Source: an uncultured Hungatella sp.
GTDB taxonomy: Bacteria; Bacillota; Clostridia; Lachnospirales; Lachnospiraceae
Direction of reading: 5' to 3'
Length of the DNA: 7,347 nt
Assembly (NCBI GenBank): GCA_959018155.1
Contig: CAUEKH010000116.1
Span: 1-7,347 of the forward strand
The position numbers were made by a program, and so were the translations under genes. Every line of letters begins with the position of its first letter. The stretch's first letter is position 1. This document shows positions 1 to 6,097 of this stretch, in pieces. The notes beneath the pieces are model-generated. The model saw only the letters and a program-made list of their open reading frames with translations. It ran no database searches and was not told the DNA's origin.

Positions 1-322
1 CCTGGTAGATATCACGCCTCATGGTAGGAACCCGGTCGCCTTTCGGGTTTTCCCGAATCAAACCTAAGGTTTCCTGAATCAGACTGTCGCTGATAATATT
101 GGTGGAAATGGCTTCAATCGCCTGCAATTCGGCCGATATGGCATTGGAAACGCGGTCCAGCGCCTGGGCATTGGTCCGGTACAGCTCTTTTTCATACCGC
201 AGAGTCAGAAAATGAATCCCGATGAAAAAAGCCCCGTAGGTGAAAGCGAGCGTGACGGAGAAGATCAGAAGTATTTTTTTGTACAGTGAGAGATTATTAA
301 AACGGTTTTTCAATCTTTTCAT
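1..322 (-). CDS. Sensor histidine kinase, YesM-like, N-terminal part (runs off window)
   Basis: Reading the minus strand from the ATG at 322-320 gives 107 open codons to the left edge, so only the N-terminus is present. It begins MKRLKNRFNNLSLYKKILLI, a basic cytoplasmic stretch followed by one membrane helix (about residues 15-38). An extracytoplasmic helical segment follows (RYEKELYRTNAQALDRVSNA and onward), as at the start of the periplasmic sensor domain of YesM/LytS-type kinases. HAMP, His_kinase and ATPase domains would lie beyond the window, so the kinase call rests on this N-terminal architecture and on the divergent CUT1 sugar transporter. An AAAGGAGG (336-343) lies 13 nt upstream of the start, longer than usual. 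An ATG at 335 touches the SD and opens only a 12-codon frame, so 322 is preferred. A chemoreceptor is the main alternative. Confidence 0.78.
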   Translation of the reverse strand, partial: MKRLKNRFNNLSLYKKILLIFSVTLAFTYGAFFIGIHFLTLRYEKELYRTNAQALDRVSNAISAELQAIEAISTNIISDSLIQETLGLIRENPKGDRVPTMRRDIYQ

Positions 323-362
323 CTTTATTGACCATCCTCCTTTCCATTTCCTGCTACAGAGT

Positions 363-390
363 ATTATATAGTAAAAAGCCGTTTTGCAAA
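363..390 (-). promoter_or_regulatory. Putative sigma-A promoter of the sensor kinase gene
   Basis: On the minus strand there is a perfect TATAAT (363-368) preceded by TTTGCA (385-390; 4 of 6 match to TTGACA) with a 16-bp spacer. Transcription would begin near 356, giving a leader of about 34 nt. The -35 and spacer overlap the outermost repeat copy (372-390), so a regulator bound there could also affect this promoter. Confidence 0.5.
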
Positions 391-443
391 AGAGTGTAAC
401 CGGCAAAAACCATTTTTTTAACCATAAAAAGCCATTTTTTAAC
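372..443. repeat. Three phased 19-bp direct-repeat copies, putative operator
   Basis: Three related 19-mers occur at 372-390, 404-422 and 425-443. The last reads TAAAAAGCCATTTTTTAAC, and each of the other two matches it at about 15 of 19 positions. Start-to-start distances are 32 and 21 bp, close to three and two helical turns, so all copies face the same side of the DNA. The third copy ends at the base before the putative -35 box of the binding-protein gene. This is the arrangement expected for an AraC-type activator such as the YesN-like response regulator that normally partners this kind of kinase. The region is A/T-rich, which lowers certainty. Confidence 0.5.
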
Positions 444-472
444 TTTACTATTGTTCACTTTTTACATAAAAT
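444..472 (+). promoter_or_regulatory. Putative promoter of the sugar ABC transporter operon
   Basis: TTTACT (444-449; 4 of 6) and TAAAAT (467-472; 5 of 6) are separated by 17 bp. Transcription would start near 479, about 25 nt before the ATG at 504. The poor -35 box directly next to a direct repeat is typical of an activator-dependent promoter. Confidence 0.45.
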
Positions 473-503
473 AAAGCTATCAAAAAGACGGGAGGTTTTT
501 TTA

Positions 504-1865
504 ATGAAAAAGAGATTTTTAGCAGCATCCATGGCAGTTTTAATGGCAGCATCTTTGACCGCGTGTGGCGGCGGAAATAAGCCGGCTGAGACACAGGCAA
601 CCACAGCGGCAGCGGGCGGCGAGACCACCACAGCGGCGGCAGCAGCTGAAACCACAGCAGCACCGGCAGACTCCGGTGAAAAGATTACGTTAAGCCTTTG
701 CTGGTGGGGCAATCAGACCAGAAACGATGTGACCAAGAAAGCGGCTGACCTCTATATGAGCCAGAACCCGAACGTTGAGATCAAGGTAGAGTTCACAGAC
801 TGGTCCGGTTACTGGGATAAGCTTTCCGCTATGGCAGCAGGCGGCAACTTACCTGATATTATCCAGCAGGACTATTCTTATTTAAATCAGTATCAGAAGA
901 GCGGACAGCTTGCTGACTTAACACCATTTATCGAAGATGGTACGATTGACACAAGCAAGATTCCGGAAAGCATCATCTCCAGTGGTTCCATCGACGGTAA
1001 GTGCTACGCTATCAGCTTGGGAAGCAACGCGCCGAACATGAGCTACGACAAGGCAATTGTAGAGCAGGCTGGCGTTACAATTCCAGAGCAGATGACAATT
1101 GATGAGTTCTACGACATTTCCAAGGAAATTTACGAGAAGACAGGCGCTAAGACCTTCTACGACGGCGGAATCAACATGATGCAGGTTGTTGCAAGAGGCA
1201 GAGGCAGCCACTTATTCGACGATATCAATGCAGGCGACACAACGAACTCCAAAGAGCATTTTGGCAATGTAGAGAAATTCGCACAGGCTGAATTTGCTAT
1301 TTCTCCTGATTTACTGGCTGAGAAGAACCCTGATGTTGTAGAGACAAAGCCGATTATCGACGGCACAACATGGAACGATTTCTCATTCTCCAACCAGTTC
1401 ATCAGTATCTCCAGCACAGCCGGAAGAGACCTTGGAATTACCATGTATCCGACTCTGACAGATGCTTCCAGCAACCCGATGTACTTAAAGCCAAGCCAGT
1501 TCTTCTCCATCGCTGAGACTTCCCAGCACAAAGAAGAAGCTGCCAAGTTCATCAACTGGTTCACCAACAGCGTAGAGTGTAATGAAATCCTTATGGCTGA
1601 GAGAGGTATTCCGATCAACACAGAAGTTGCAGAAGCTATCAAGCCAAAGGTTGACGAAGTATCCCAGATTGTATTTGATTACGTAACAAAAGTAGGCGAA
1701 ATCGCAACACCTATCGACGCTCCGGATCCGGCAGGCAAGGGCGAGGTTGAGGCTCTTGGCAAGACCATCGTGGAAGACCTCCGTTACGGTGATATAACAG
1801 GTGACGAGGCTGCTGAGAAGTTTGTAACAGAGTCCAAGAAGATTCTGGAAGAAGCAGCAAAATAA
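504..1865 (+). CDS. yesO: CUT1-family sugar ABC transporter solute-binding lipoprotein, YesO-like
   Basis: A 453-residue extracellular lipoprotein that captures an oligosaccharide for the permeases downstream. Residues 1-21 are a lipoprotein signal (MKKRF, hydrophobic core, lipobox LTAC with Cys21 as the lipidated residue). Residues 25-60 are a low-complexity Ala/Thr/Glu linker, and the SBP_bac_1-type fold runs from about 61 to the end. Motifs recalled from B. subtilis YesO are visible: WWGNQTRND (67-75), FTDWSGYWDKL, LPDII, LADLTPFI, and near the C-terminus HKEEAAKFINWF and ERGIP. The start at 504 is chosen because GGGAGG (490-495) lies 8 nt upstream and the signal peptide begins there; the frame stays open upstream to 384, but those residues look non-coding. 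The ligand is inferred to be a pectin-derived (rhamno)galacturonan oligosaccharide from the YesO likeness and the linked GH28 gene. The SBP family assignment is very sure, the substrate moderate. Confidence 0.93.
   Translation: MKKRFLAASMAVLMAASLTACGGGNKPAETQATTAAAGGETTTAAAAAETTAAPADSGEKITLSLCWWGNQTRNDVTKKAADLYMSQNPNVEIKVEFTDWSGYWDKLSAMAAGGNLPDIIQQDYSYLNQYQKSGQLADLTPFIEDGTIDTSKIPESIISSGSIDGKCYAISLGSNAPNMSYDKAIVEQAGVTIPEQMTIDEFYDISKEIYEKTGAKTFYDGGINMMQVVARGRGSHLFDDINAGDTTNSKEHFGNVEKFAQAEFAISPDLLAEKNPDVVETKPIIDGTTWNDFSFSNQFISISSTAGRDLGITMYPTLTDASSNPMYLKPSQFFSIAETSQHKEEAAKFINWFTNSVECNEILMAERGIPINTEVAEAIKPKVDEVSQIVFDYVTKVGEIATPIDAPDPAGKGEVEALGKTIVEDLRYGDITGDEAAEKFVTESKKILEEAAK
600..658 (+). repeat. 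In-frame ACCACAGC repeats in the lipoprotein linker
   Basis: ACCACAGC occurs at 600-607, 627-634 and 651-658, spaced 27 and 24 nt, so each copy keeps the frame. They encode the repeated Thr-Thr-Ala / Glu-Thr-Thr-Ala blocks of the flexible tether between the lipidated cysteine and the binding domain. Such linkers commonly vary in length between strains by slippage. Confidence 0.6.
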
Positions 1866-1891
1866 TGAGTCTATAGTCTGGAGGGGATAAG

Positions 1892-2821
1892 ATGAAGAAA
1901 GAACAAGCGGCCCCGAAAAGAAAGAAATCATTTATGCAGATAATGAACACACCGAAGGTAGCAGGATATGTATTTATCCTGCCCTTCATCGTGGGATTCC
2001 TTGCATTTATGGCTCTGCCGATGATTTTATCTTTTGGGTTTTCATTTACCAGATATAACATTCTGGAATCACCGGTATTTGTTGGCCTGGAGAATTATAA
2101 GTCCATGTTTACCTCCGACCCGAAGTTCTGGAAGGTGTTCGGCGTAACCATGTATTACGTACTGTTTTCTGTTCCGCTCCGGCTTATCATGGCTCTTGTT
2201 GTTGCCATGCTTCTGGTAAAGAGCACGAAATTATCAGGATTTTACAGGGCGGTTTACTATCTGCCGTCCATCATCGGTTCCAGTGTGGCGGTTGCCATCC
2301 TGTGGAAGAGAATGTTCGCCAGCGACGGCGTGATCAACGCGCTGTTACAGGCTGTCGGCATTCCAAGTGAGATTGCGTGGCTGGGACGTTCCGATACGGC
2401 AATCTGGACCCTGATTATCTTAGCGGTCTGGCAGTTCGGTTCTTCCATGCTGATTTTCTTATCAGGCTTAAAGCAGATTCCGGTCAGCTTATATGAAGCG
2501 GCTACCGTGGACGGCGCTACGGGAATTCAGCGTTTCTTCAAGATTACGCTTCCCATGCTGACACCTACGATTTTCTTTAACCTGATTAACCAGTTAATCA
2601 ACGGCTTTATGGCATTTACACAGAGCTACATCATCACTCAGGGAAAACCGAGAGACAGCACACTGTTCTACACTGTTTACATGTATCAGAACGCATTTAC
2701 CTACAGTAAGCTGGGATATGGCTGCGCGATGGCCTGGTTTATGATTTTTGTGGTCGGTACGCTGACGCTTATCTTATTTAAGACACAGAACAAGTGGGTA
2801 TATTATGAAGCAGAAGGGTGA
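1892..2821 (+). CDS. CUT1 sugar ABC transporter permease, MalF/UgpA-type (YesP-like)
   Basis: A 309-residue inner-membrane permease, one half of the transport channel. A basic N-terminus (MKKEQAAPKRKKSF) precedes the first helix (about 24-46), with further hydrophobic segments near 85-108, 119-138, 171-192, 224-246 and 279-297, giving the usual six. The cytoplasmic EAA loop that docks the ATPase is clear at residues 202-221 (EAATVDGATGIQRFFKITLP). The length is normal for MalF-like subunits without a large periplasmic insert. GGAGGGG (1880-1886) sits 5 nt before the ATG. The gene follows the binding-protein stop by 26 nt, and the next permease starts 6 nt after its own stop, so all three are probably co-transcribed. 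No ATPase gene follows; in Firmicutes this class generally borrows a shared MsmX-type ATPase. The YesP equivalence rests on gene order. Confidence 0.95.
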   Translation: MKKEQAAPKRKKSFMQIMNTPKVAGYVFILPFIVGFLAFMALPMILSFGFSFTRYNILESPVFVGLENYKSMFTSDPKFWKVFGVTMYYVLFSVPLRLIMALVVAMLLVKSTKLSGFYRAVYYLPSIIGSSVAVAILWKRMFASDGVINALLQAVGIPSEIAWLGRSDTAIWTLIILAVWQFGSSMLIFLSGLKQIPVSLYEAATVDGATGIQRFFKITLPMLTPTIFFNLINQLINGFMAFTQSYIITQGKPRDSTLFYTVYMYQNAFTYSKLGYGCAMAWFMIFVVGTLTLILFKTQNKWVYYEAEG

Positions 2822-2827
2822 TAGAGT

Positions 2828-3682
2828 ATGAAAGCAGGATATAAAGAAAAGAGAACATTCATAACGGTGGTTTATCATCTGTTCACCTTTTGTTTTGCGT
2901 GTATCATGATATATCCCCTCGTATGGATGATAATGAGTTCCTTTAAAGATACCAATGAGATATTCCGAAGCGCCGCAAAACTCTTACCTGACAAATTCTC
3001 TTTTGAGAACTACCGGGTAGGCTGGCAGGGCTTCGCAGGATACGGTTTCAGCACATTCTTTAAGAATTCATTTGTGATTGCCGGTCTGTCCACAGTGGGA
3101 GCGGTCGTTTCCTCCGCTATCGTGGCCTACGGCTTTGCGAGAATTGATTTTAAGTTTAAAGGTTTCTGGTTCAGCTGTATGCTGCTTGCCATGATGCTTC
3201 CGTTCCAGGTCATCATGATTCCGCAGTACATTATCTTTAACAAGATGGGCTGGGTTGGTTCTTATCTGCCCTTAATTGTACCTCAGTTCTTTGGACAGGG
3301 ATTCTTCATTTTCTTAAATATTCAGTTTATTAAGGGAATTCCGGTTGATTTGGACGAGGCGGCCAGAATGGATGGCTGTTCAATTTACTCGATTTTTACA
3401 AGGATTATCTTACCGCTGGTAAAACCATCACTCGTTACCAGCGCCATCTTCTCCTTCATGTGGAGATGGGACGATTTCCTTTCCGCTTTGATGTATTTAA
3501 GCGATCCGTTAAAATATCCGGTCAGCTATGCCTTAAAGATGTTCTCAGACCCGACAGCCGGTTCTGACTGGGGCGCAATGTTCGCAATGGCGACACTGTC
3601 CCTGATCCCGATTTTCCTGATTTTCTTAACCATGCAGAAATACCTGGTTGAAGGAATCGCGTCTACCGGTATCAAGGGTTAA
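2828..3682 (+). CDS. CUT1 sugar ABC transporter permease, MalG/AraQ-type (YesQ-like)
   Basis: A 284-residue second permease subunit that pairs with the preceding one. The first helix spans about residues 15-37 and ends in the MalG-family segment MIYPLVWMIMSSFK (27-40). A helix near 81-103, then LPFQVIMIP (124-132), and further helices near 145-165, 201-216 and 250-268 follow. The EAA docking loop is at 177-196 (EAARMDGCSIYSIFTRIILP). The C-terminus ends in the family's usual YLVEGIASTGIKG tail. Its SD-like AAGGGTG (2814-2820) lies inside the end of the upstream permease gene and the intergenic gap is 6 nt, so translation is probably coupled, giving balanced subunit amounts. A weak terminator follows (3701-3733). 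Confidence 0.95.
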   Translation: MKAGYKEKRTFITVVYHLFTFCFACIMIYPLVWMIMSSFKDTNEIFRSAAKLLPDKFSFENYRVGWQGFAGYGFSTFFKNSFVIAGLSTVGAVVSSAIVAYGFARIDFKFKGFWFSCMLLAMMLPFQVIMIPQYIIFNKMGWVGSYLPLIVPQFFGQGFFIFLNIQFIKGIPVDLDEAARMDGCSIYSIFTRIILPLVKPSLVTSAIFSFMWRWDDFLSALMYLSDPLKYPVSYALKMFSDPTAGSDWGAMFAMATLSLIPIFLIFLTMQKYLVEGIASTGIKG

Positions 3683-3700
3683 TGAGTGGTATACCTGGTG

Positions 3701-3733
3701 GGGGACCTGATTGTTGTGGGTTCCCCGCTTTTT
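3701..3733 (+). terminator. Weak intrinsic terminator or attenuator between transporter and GH28 gene
   Basis: GGGGA(3701-3705)-CC pairs with GG(G)T-TCCCC (3718-3726) around a loop of about 10 nt with one bulged base, and is followed by CTTTTT (3729-3733). The stem is short and the T-run has only five T's, so partial read-through is likely. This would make GH28 expression lower than that of the transporter while still coupled to it. I saw no convincing promoter in 3734-3822. Confidence 0.5.
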
Positions 3734-3834
3734 GGATGAAGGCGGTAAGCTGTGAGCGGGAACTGACAGTTTATCGCCGGATGACGGTAACACGTAAGCA
3801 GAAGTAAATGTTTTTATAGACCAGGAGGAGTAAA

Positions 3835-5157
3835 ATGTATAATATTCTTGATTACGGCGCCGTGGGAGACGGCGTGACCAATGACGGGCCGGCCATCCAG
3901 GCGGCCGTGGACGCGTGCCATGAAGCTGGCGGCGGAGTTGTATTATTTCCGGGCGGAAGGGTTTACCGTTCCGGTTATGTGCTGCTTAAGTCCAATGTAG
4001 AGGTGCATTTGGAAATGGGCGCGGTCTGGAAGGCCAGCGACAGGATCGAGGACTACTATCCGTTGCGCAACAACGGGCAGATTACGGCCCATGAATCGGG
4101 GCTGCCCTCATTTTTAAACAGTGAGTATGCGGGAAAGCCGTTCCACGCCTTCATCTATGCGCTGGAGCAGGAGAATGTCTGCATCTCTGGTCAGGGGACG
4201 ATCGATGGAAATGAGAGCATTTTCTACGGGGACGACTCCGGCTACCACATTGAGGGAACGTATTATCCGCGGGTGCCGCTGCTGCTTTTGGAGGCCGTGA
4301 CCCATCTGACCATCCGTGACGTCACTCTGACGGGCTGCGCGTTCTGGACCGTTCATTTAGTTGGCTGTGAGGACGTGCTCATCGACGGAATCCGCCTGTT
4401 AAATAACTTGAAGATGGCCAATTCCGACGGAATTGACCCGGATCACTGCAAGAACGTGCGGATCAGCAACTGCCACATCGAGTGCGGAGACGATGCCATT
4501 GTGCTGAAAAATTCCGGAGACTATAAGAAATACGGCGCCTGCGAAAATATTGTGGTGACCAACTGCACGCTGATTTCCACCAGCGCGGCTATTAAGTTCG
4601 GGACAGAGGGCGAGTCCGATTTCCGTAATATTCTCGTCTCCAACTGCTGTATCTCGAAGAGCAACCGCGGAATCTCTATCCAGATTCGCGACTGCGGCAA
4701 TGTGGAGAACGTGATTTTCTCCAATATCCGCATCGAGACGAGACGTTTTTCCTATGAGTGGTGGGGAAGGGCGGAGGCCATCTGCTTAACGGCTCTCGAC
4801 AGGAAACCTGGCGTGAAGGCCGGCAAGATCCGGAATGTCCGCTTCCAGAATATCACCTGTGAGGGTGAAAACGGAATCTTTATCCTGGGAAGCCCGGACA
4901 ACCATATCGAGGATGTGACATTTGACAATATTTCCATGGTGCTCGATAAGAAATCGAAATGGGAGATTGAAGGCTACGACAAACGTCCCTGCCAGGGTGA
5001 CGGCAATATTAAGACGAAGATCTCCGGAATTTACGTGGATGAAGCGGAGGATATTACCTTCAGGAATGTGAAGATTGCGAAGAGAGAAGGGATTCTGCCG
5101 TATTATAAGGAAGACGTGACGCTGGGGAATGTGGAGAGAGTGATGGTGGAGAAGTAG
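3835..5157 (+). CDS. Glycoside hydrolase family 28 (polygalacturonase-like), cytoplasmic
   Basis: A 440-residue enzyme with the GH28 right-handed beta-helix pattern. The N-terminus YNILDYGAVGDG...ND is the standard pectinase-fold opening, followed by many short turns ending in NV.ISNC-type repeats. Catalytic acids are visible: NSDGID (196-201, Asp198) and GDD (218-220, Asp219/Asp220), with the same 21-residue spacing as in fungal endopolygalacturonases. The usual GHG histidine and RIK motif are not evident: SAA (250-252) and GISIQIRD (279-286) stand there. Together with the WWG at 309-311 this fits a bacterial GH28 subgroup of uncertain specificity. There is no signal peptide, so it should act inside the cell on imported oligosaccharides, probably exo-wise. 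AGGAGG (3823-3828) lies 6 nt before the ATG. The gene sits 152 nt after the permease, so shared transcription is likely but not certain. Family assignment is firm; the substrate (galacturonan or rhamnogalacturonan fragments) is inferred from context. Confidence 0.93.
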   Translation: MYNILDYGAVGDGVTNDGPAIQAAVDACHEAGGGVVLFPGGRVYRSGYVLLKSNVEVHLEMGAVWKASDRIEDYYPLRNNGQITAHESGLPSFLNSEYAGKPFHAFIYALEQENVCISGQGTIDGNESIFYGDDSGYHIEGTYYPRVPLLLLEAVTHLTIRDVTLTGCAFWTVHLVGCEDVLIDGIRLLNNLKMANSDGIDPDHCKNVRISNCHIECGDDAIVLKNSGDYKKYGACENIVVTNCTLISTSAAIKFGTEGESDFRNILVSNCCISKSNRGISIQIRDCGNVENVIFSNIRIETRRFSYEWWGRAEAICLTALDRKPGVKAGKIRNVRFQNITCEGENGIFILGSPDNHIEDVTFDNISMVLDKKSKWEIEGYDKRPCQGDGNIKTKISGIYVDEAEDITFRNVKIAKREGILPYYKEDVTLGNVERVMVEK

Positions 5158-5187
5158 AAGGTTAAAGAACAGAGTTCTGATTGAAAG

Positions 5188-5241
5188 AAATGCTGCGTAT
5201 GTTGTCAGGATTAAGTACCTGTTAAGACATACGCAGCATTT
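5188..5241. terminator. Bidirectional stem-loop terminator between convergent genes
   Basis: AAATGCTGCGTATGT (5188-5202) and ACATACGCAGCATTT (5227-5241) form a perfect 15-bp stem around a 24-nt loop, which itself can form a small CAGG/CCTG hairpin (5206-5209 with 5218-5221). It begins 30 nt after the GH28 stop and ends one base before the HicB stop codon. Read on the minus strand it is followed by TTTCTTTC, a fair T-tract; on the plus strand the tract is broken (TTTGCTATTTC). It probably ends HicB transcripts and at least stabilises the 3' end of the GH28 message. Confidence 0.7.
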
Positions 5242-5242
5242 G

Positions 5243-5701
5243 CTATTTCACTCTGTTCGGATATTTCTCCATTCGGTTTGTCCTGATTTTTTGAAGTAAG
5301 GCTTCCTGGAGAACCTGAGAGAAATTTAAACCCATAGAAATTGCGGCTTCATTTAACCACTGCGGGATGGTCAGGGTCTTTTTTACCGCTTTATTAAAAT
5401 GTGTCCTGGCGTAGTCTTCAACGTCAACAGTTACAAGGTTGACAAAAGCTTCTGAATAAACGTAATCATCACCGAGTTCTTTTGCAACGTCCTTCATAGA
5501 GACAGAACCCAGTTCTGAAGGGCTTGGTATATCTTCCGTATTAAGCTGTGCGGTATATAAAAATCCGGCAAGACAGTCAACAGCCATAGTAATGGCTTCG
5601 TTTAAAGTATCGCCGCACGTTGCCAGATAATTTAAATCTGGAAATATTACAGAATAGCCATTCTCTTCTTTAAAAAAGCAAGCAGGATAAGCTGATAACA
5701 T
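5243..5701 (-). CDS. Solitary HicB-family antitoxin-like protein
   Basis: A 152-residue protein with HicB layout. Residues 4-50 form the partial RNase H-like domain (AYPACFFKEENGYSVIFPDL, then TCGDTLNEAITMAVDCLAGFL). A middle linker holds IPSPSEL (58-64), and a ribbon-helix-helix-type DNA-binding segment lies at about 106-139 (KKTLTIPQWLNEAA...FSQVLQEALLQKI). Start 5701 is preferred over an in-frame upstream ATG at 5740 because AAGGAGG (5710-5716) sits 8 nt before it and homology begins there. HicB normally neutralises the HicA mRNA interferase and represses its own promoter, but no HicA gene lies on either side: GH28 is downstream and a tRNA upstream. It may be an orphan antitoxin, a regulator in its own right, or a partner of a distant HicA. 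No clear promoter separates it from the tRNA 70 nt upstream, so read-through from the tRNA transcript is possible. Confidence 0.85.
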   Translation of the reverse strand: MLSAYPACFFKEENGYSVIFPDLNYLATCGDTLNEAITMAVDCLAGFLYTAQLNTEDIPSPSELGSVSMKDVAKELGDDYVYSEAFVNLVTVDVEDYARTHFNKAVKKTLTIPQWLNEAAISMGLNFSQVLQEALLQKIRTNRMEKYPNRVK

Positions 5702-5771
5702 AATAGACGCCTCCTTATATATACGACAGTGGGGAATCACATGAATTTTATAGAAAATATTAGATAAAGAG

Positions 5772-5861
5772 CGGAGACGGAGGGATTCGAACCCTCGTAC
5801 CGGGATGAACCGATAAACGCATTTCGAGTGCGCCGCGTTACGGCCGCTTCGCTACGTCTCC
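5772..5861 (-). tRNA. tRNA-Ser (anticodon CGA)
   Basis: On the minus strand the acceptor GGAGACG pairs with CGTCTCC, followed by discriminator G. A D-arm (GCG/CGC), an anticodon stem GCGCA/TGCGT with loop CTCGAAA (anticodon CGA, reading UCG), a long class II variable arm of the kind serine tRNAs have, and a T-arm GAGGG-TTCGAAT-CCCTC are all visible. The gene is 90 nt. CCA is not encoded (the next bases are CTC), so it must be added enzymatically. Confidence 0.97.
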
Positions 5862-5919
5862 GTATGAATGAAACAGATATTCTGTCCGCAAATGGCAGTC
5901 TGGCCACACGAACTCTCTT

Positions 5920-5948
5920 ATTATACACGATAAATCGCGTTTTGTGTA
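5920..5948 (-). promoter_or_regulatory. Putative promoter of tRNA-Ser
   Basis: The minus strand carries a perfect TATAAT (5920-5925) with TACACA (5943-5948; 4 of 6) 17 bp upstream. Transcription would start near 5913, about 50 nt before the mature tRNA 5' end. It could also drive the HicB-like gene, as no terminator is seen after the tRNA. Confidence 0.45.
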
Positions 5949-6014
5949 GTGCTTTTTTGAAATTCTTAAAAATTTTTCCCTGAAATGAAAAAACTGAAAT
6001 TTTGGCTCTGTCAC

Positions 6015-6043
6015 TTAAAAATCCGGACAAACCAGTGTATAAC
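6015..6043 (+). promoter_or_regulatory. Putative promoter of the HPr-like gene
   Basis: TTAAAA (6015-6020; 4 of 6) and TATAAC (6038-6043; 5 of 6) are 17 bp apart. This would give a leader of about 48 nt before the TTG start at 6098. The surrounding 5950-6020 stretch is A/T-rich and I see no gene in it; together with the tRNA promoter it forms a divergent promoter region. Confidence 0.4.
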
Positions 6044-6097
6044 ACCTCTCAAAACGGGAATCCTCTCAGCAGACAGAATGAAAAGGAGGTGTTCCGA

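Noticed and set aside
323..335. Alternative ATG at 335 for the kinase gene
   Set aside because: It directly touches the GGAGG, leaving no spacer, and its frame stops after 12 codons.
384..503. Upstream in-frame extension of the binding-protein gene
   Set aside because: It would place 40 residues before a textbook lipoprotein signal, run through the promoter and repeats, and has no SD; the start at 504 has both an SD and a signal peptide.
3751..3764. Second cre-like sequence TGTGAGCGGGAACT before the GH28 gene
   Set aside because: It matches only 8 of 11 defined positions and includes a break in the left half; expected by chance at this length.
5772..5790. tRNA 3' end as an attachment site with a repeat elsewhere
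   Set aside because: I found no second copy of the T-arm and acceptor sequence in the window and no integrase gene.
5737..6045. Minus-strand open frame of about 100 codons across the tRNA
   Set aside because: It overlaps the tRNA gene and both promoters, has no SD and gives no recognisable protein.
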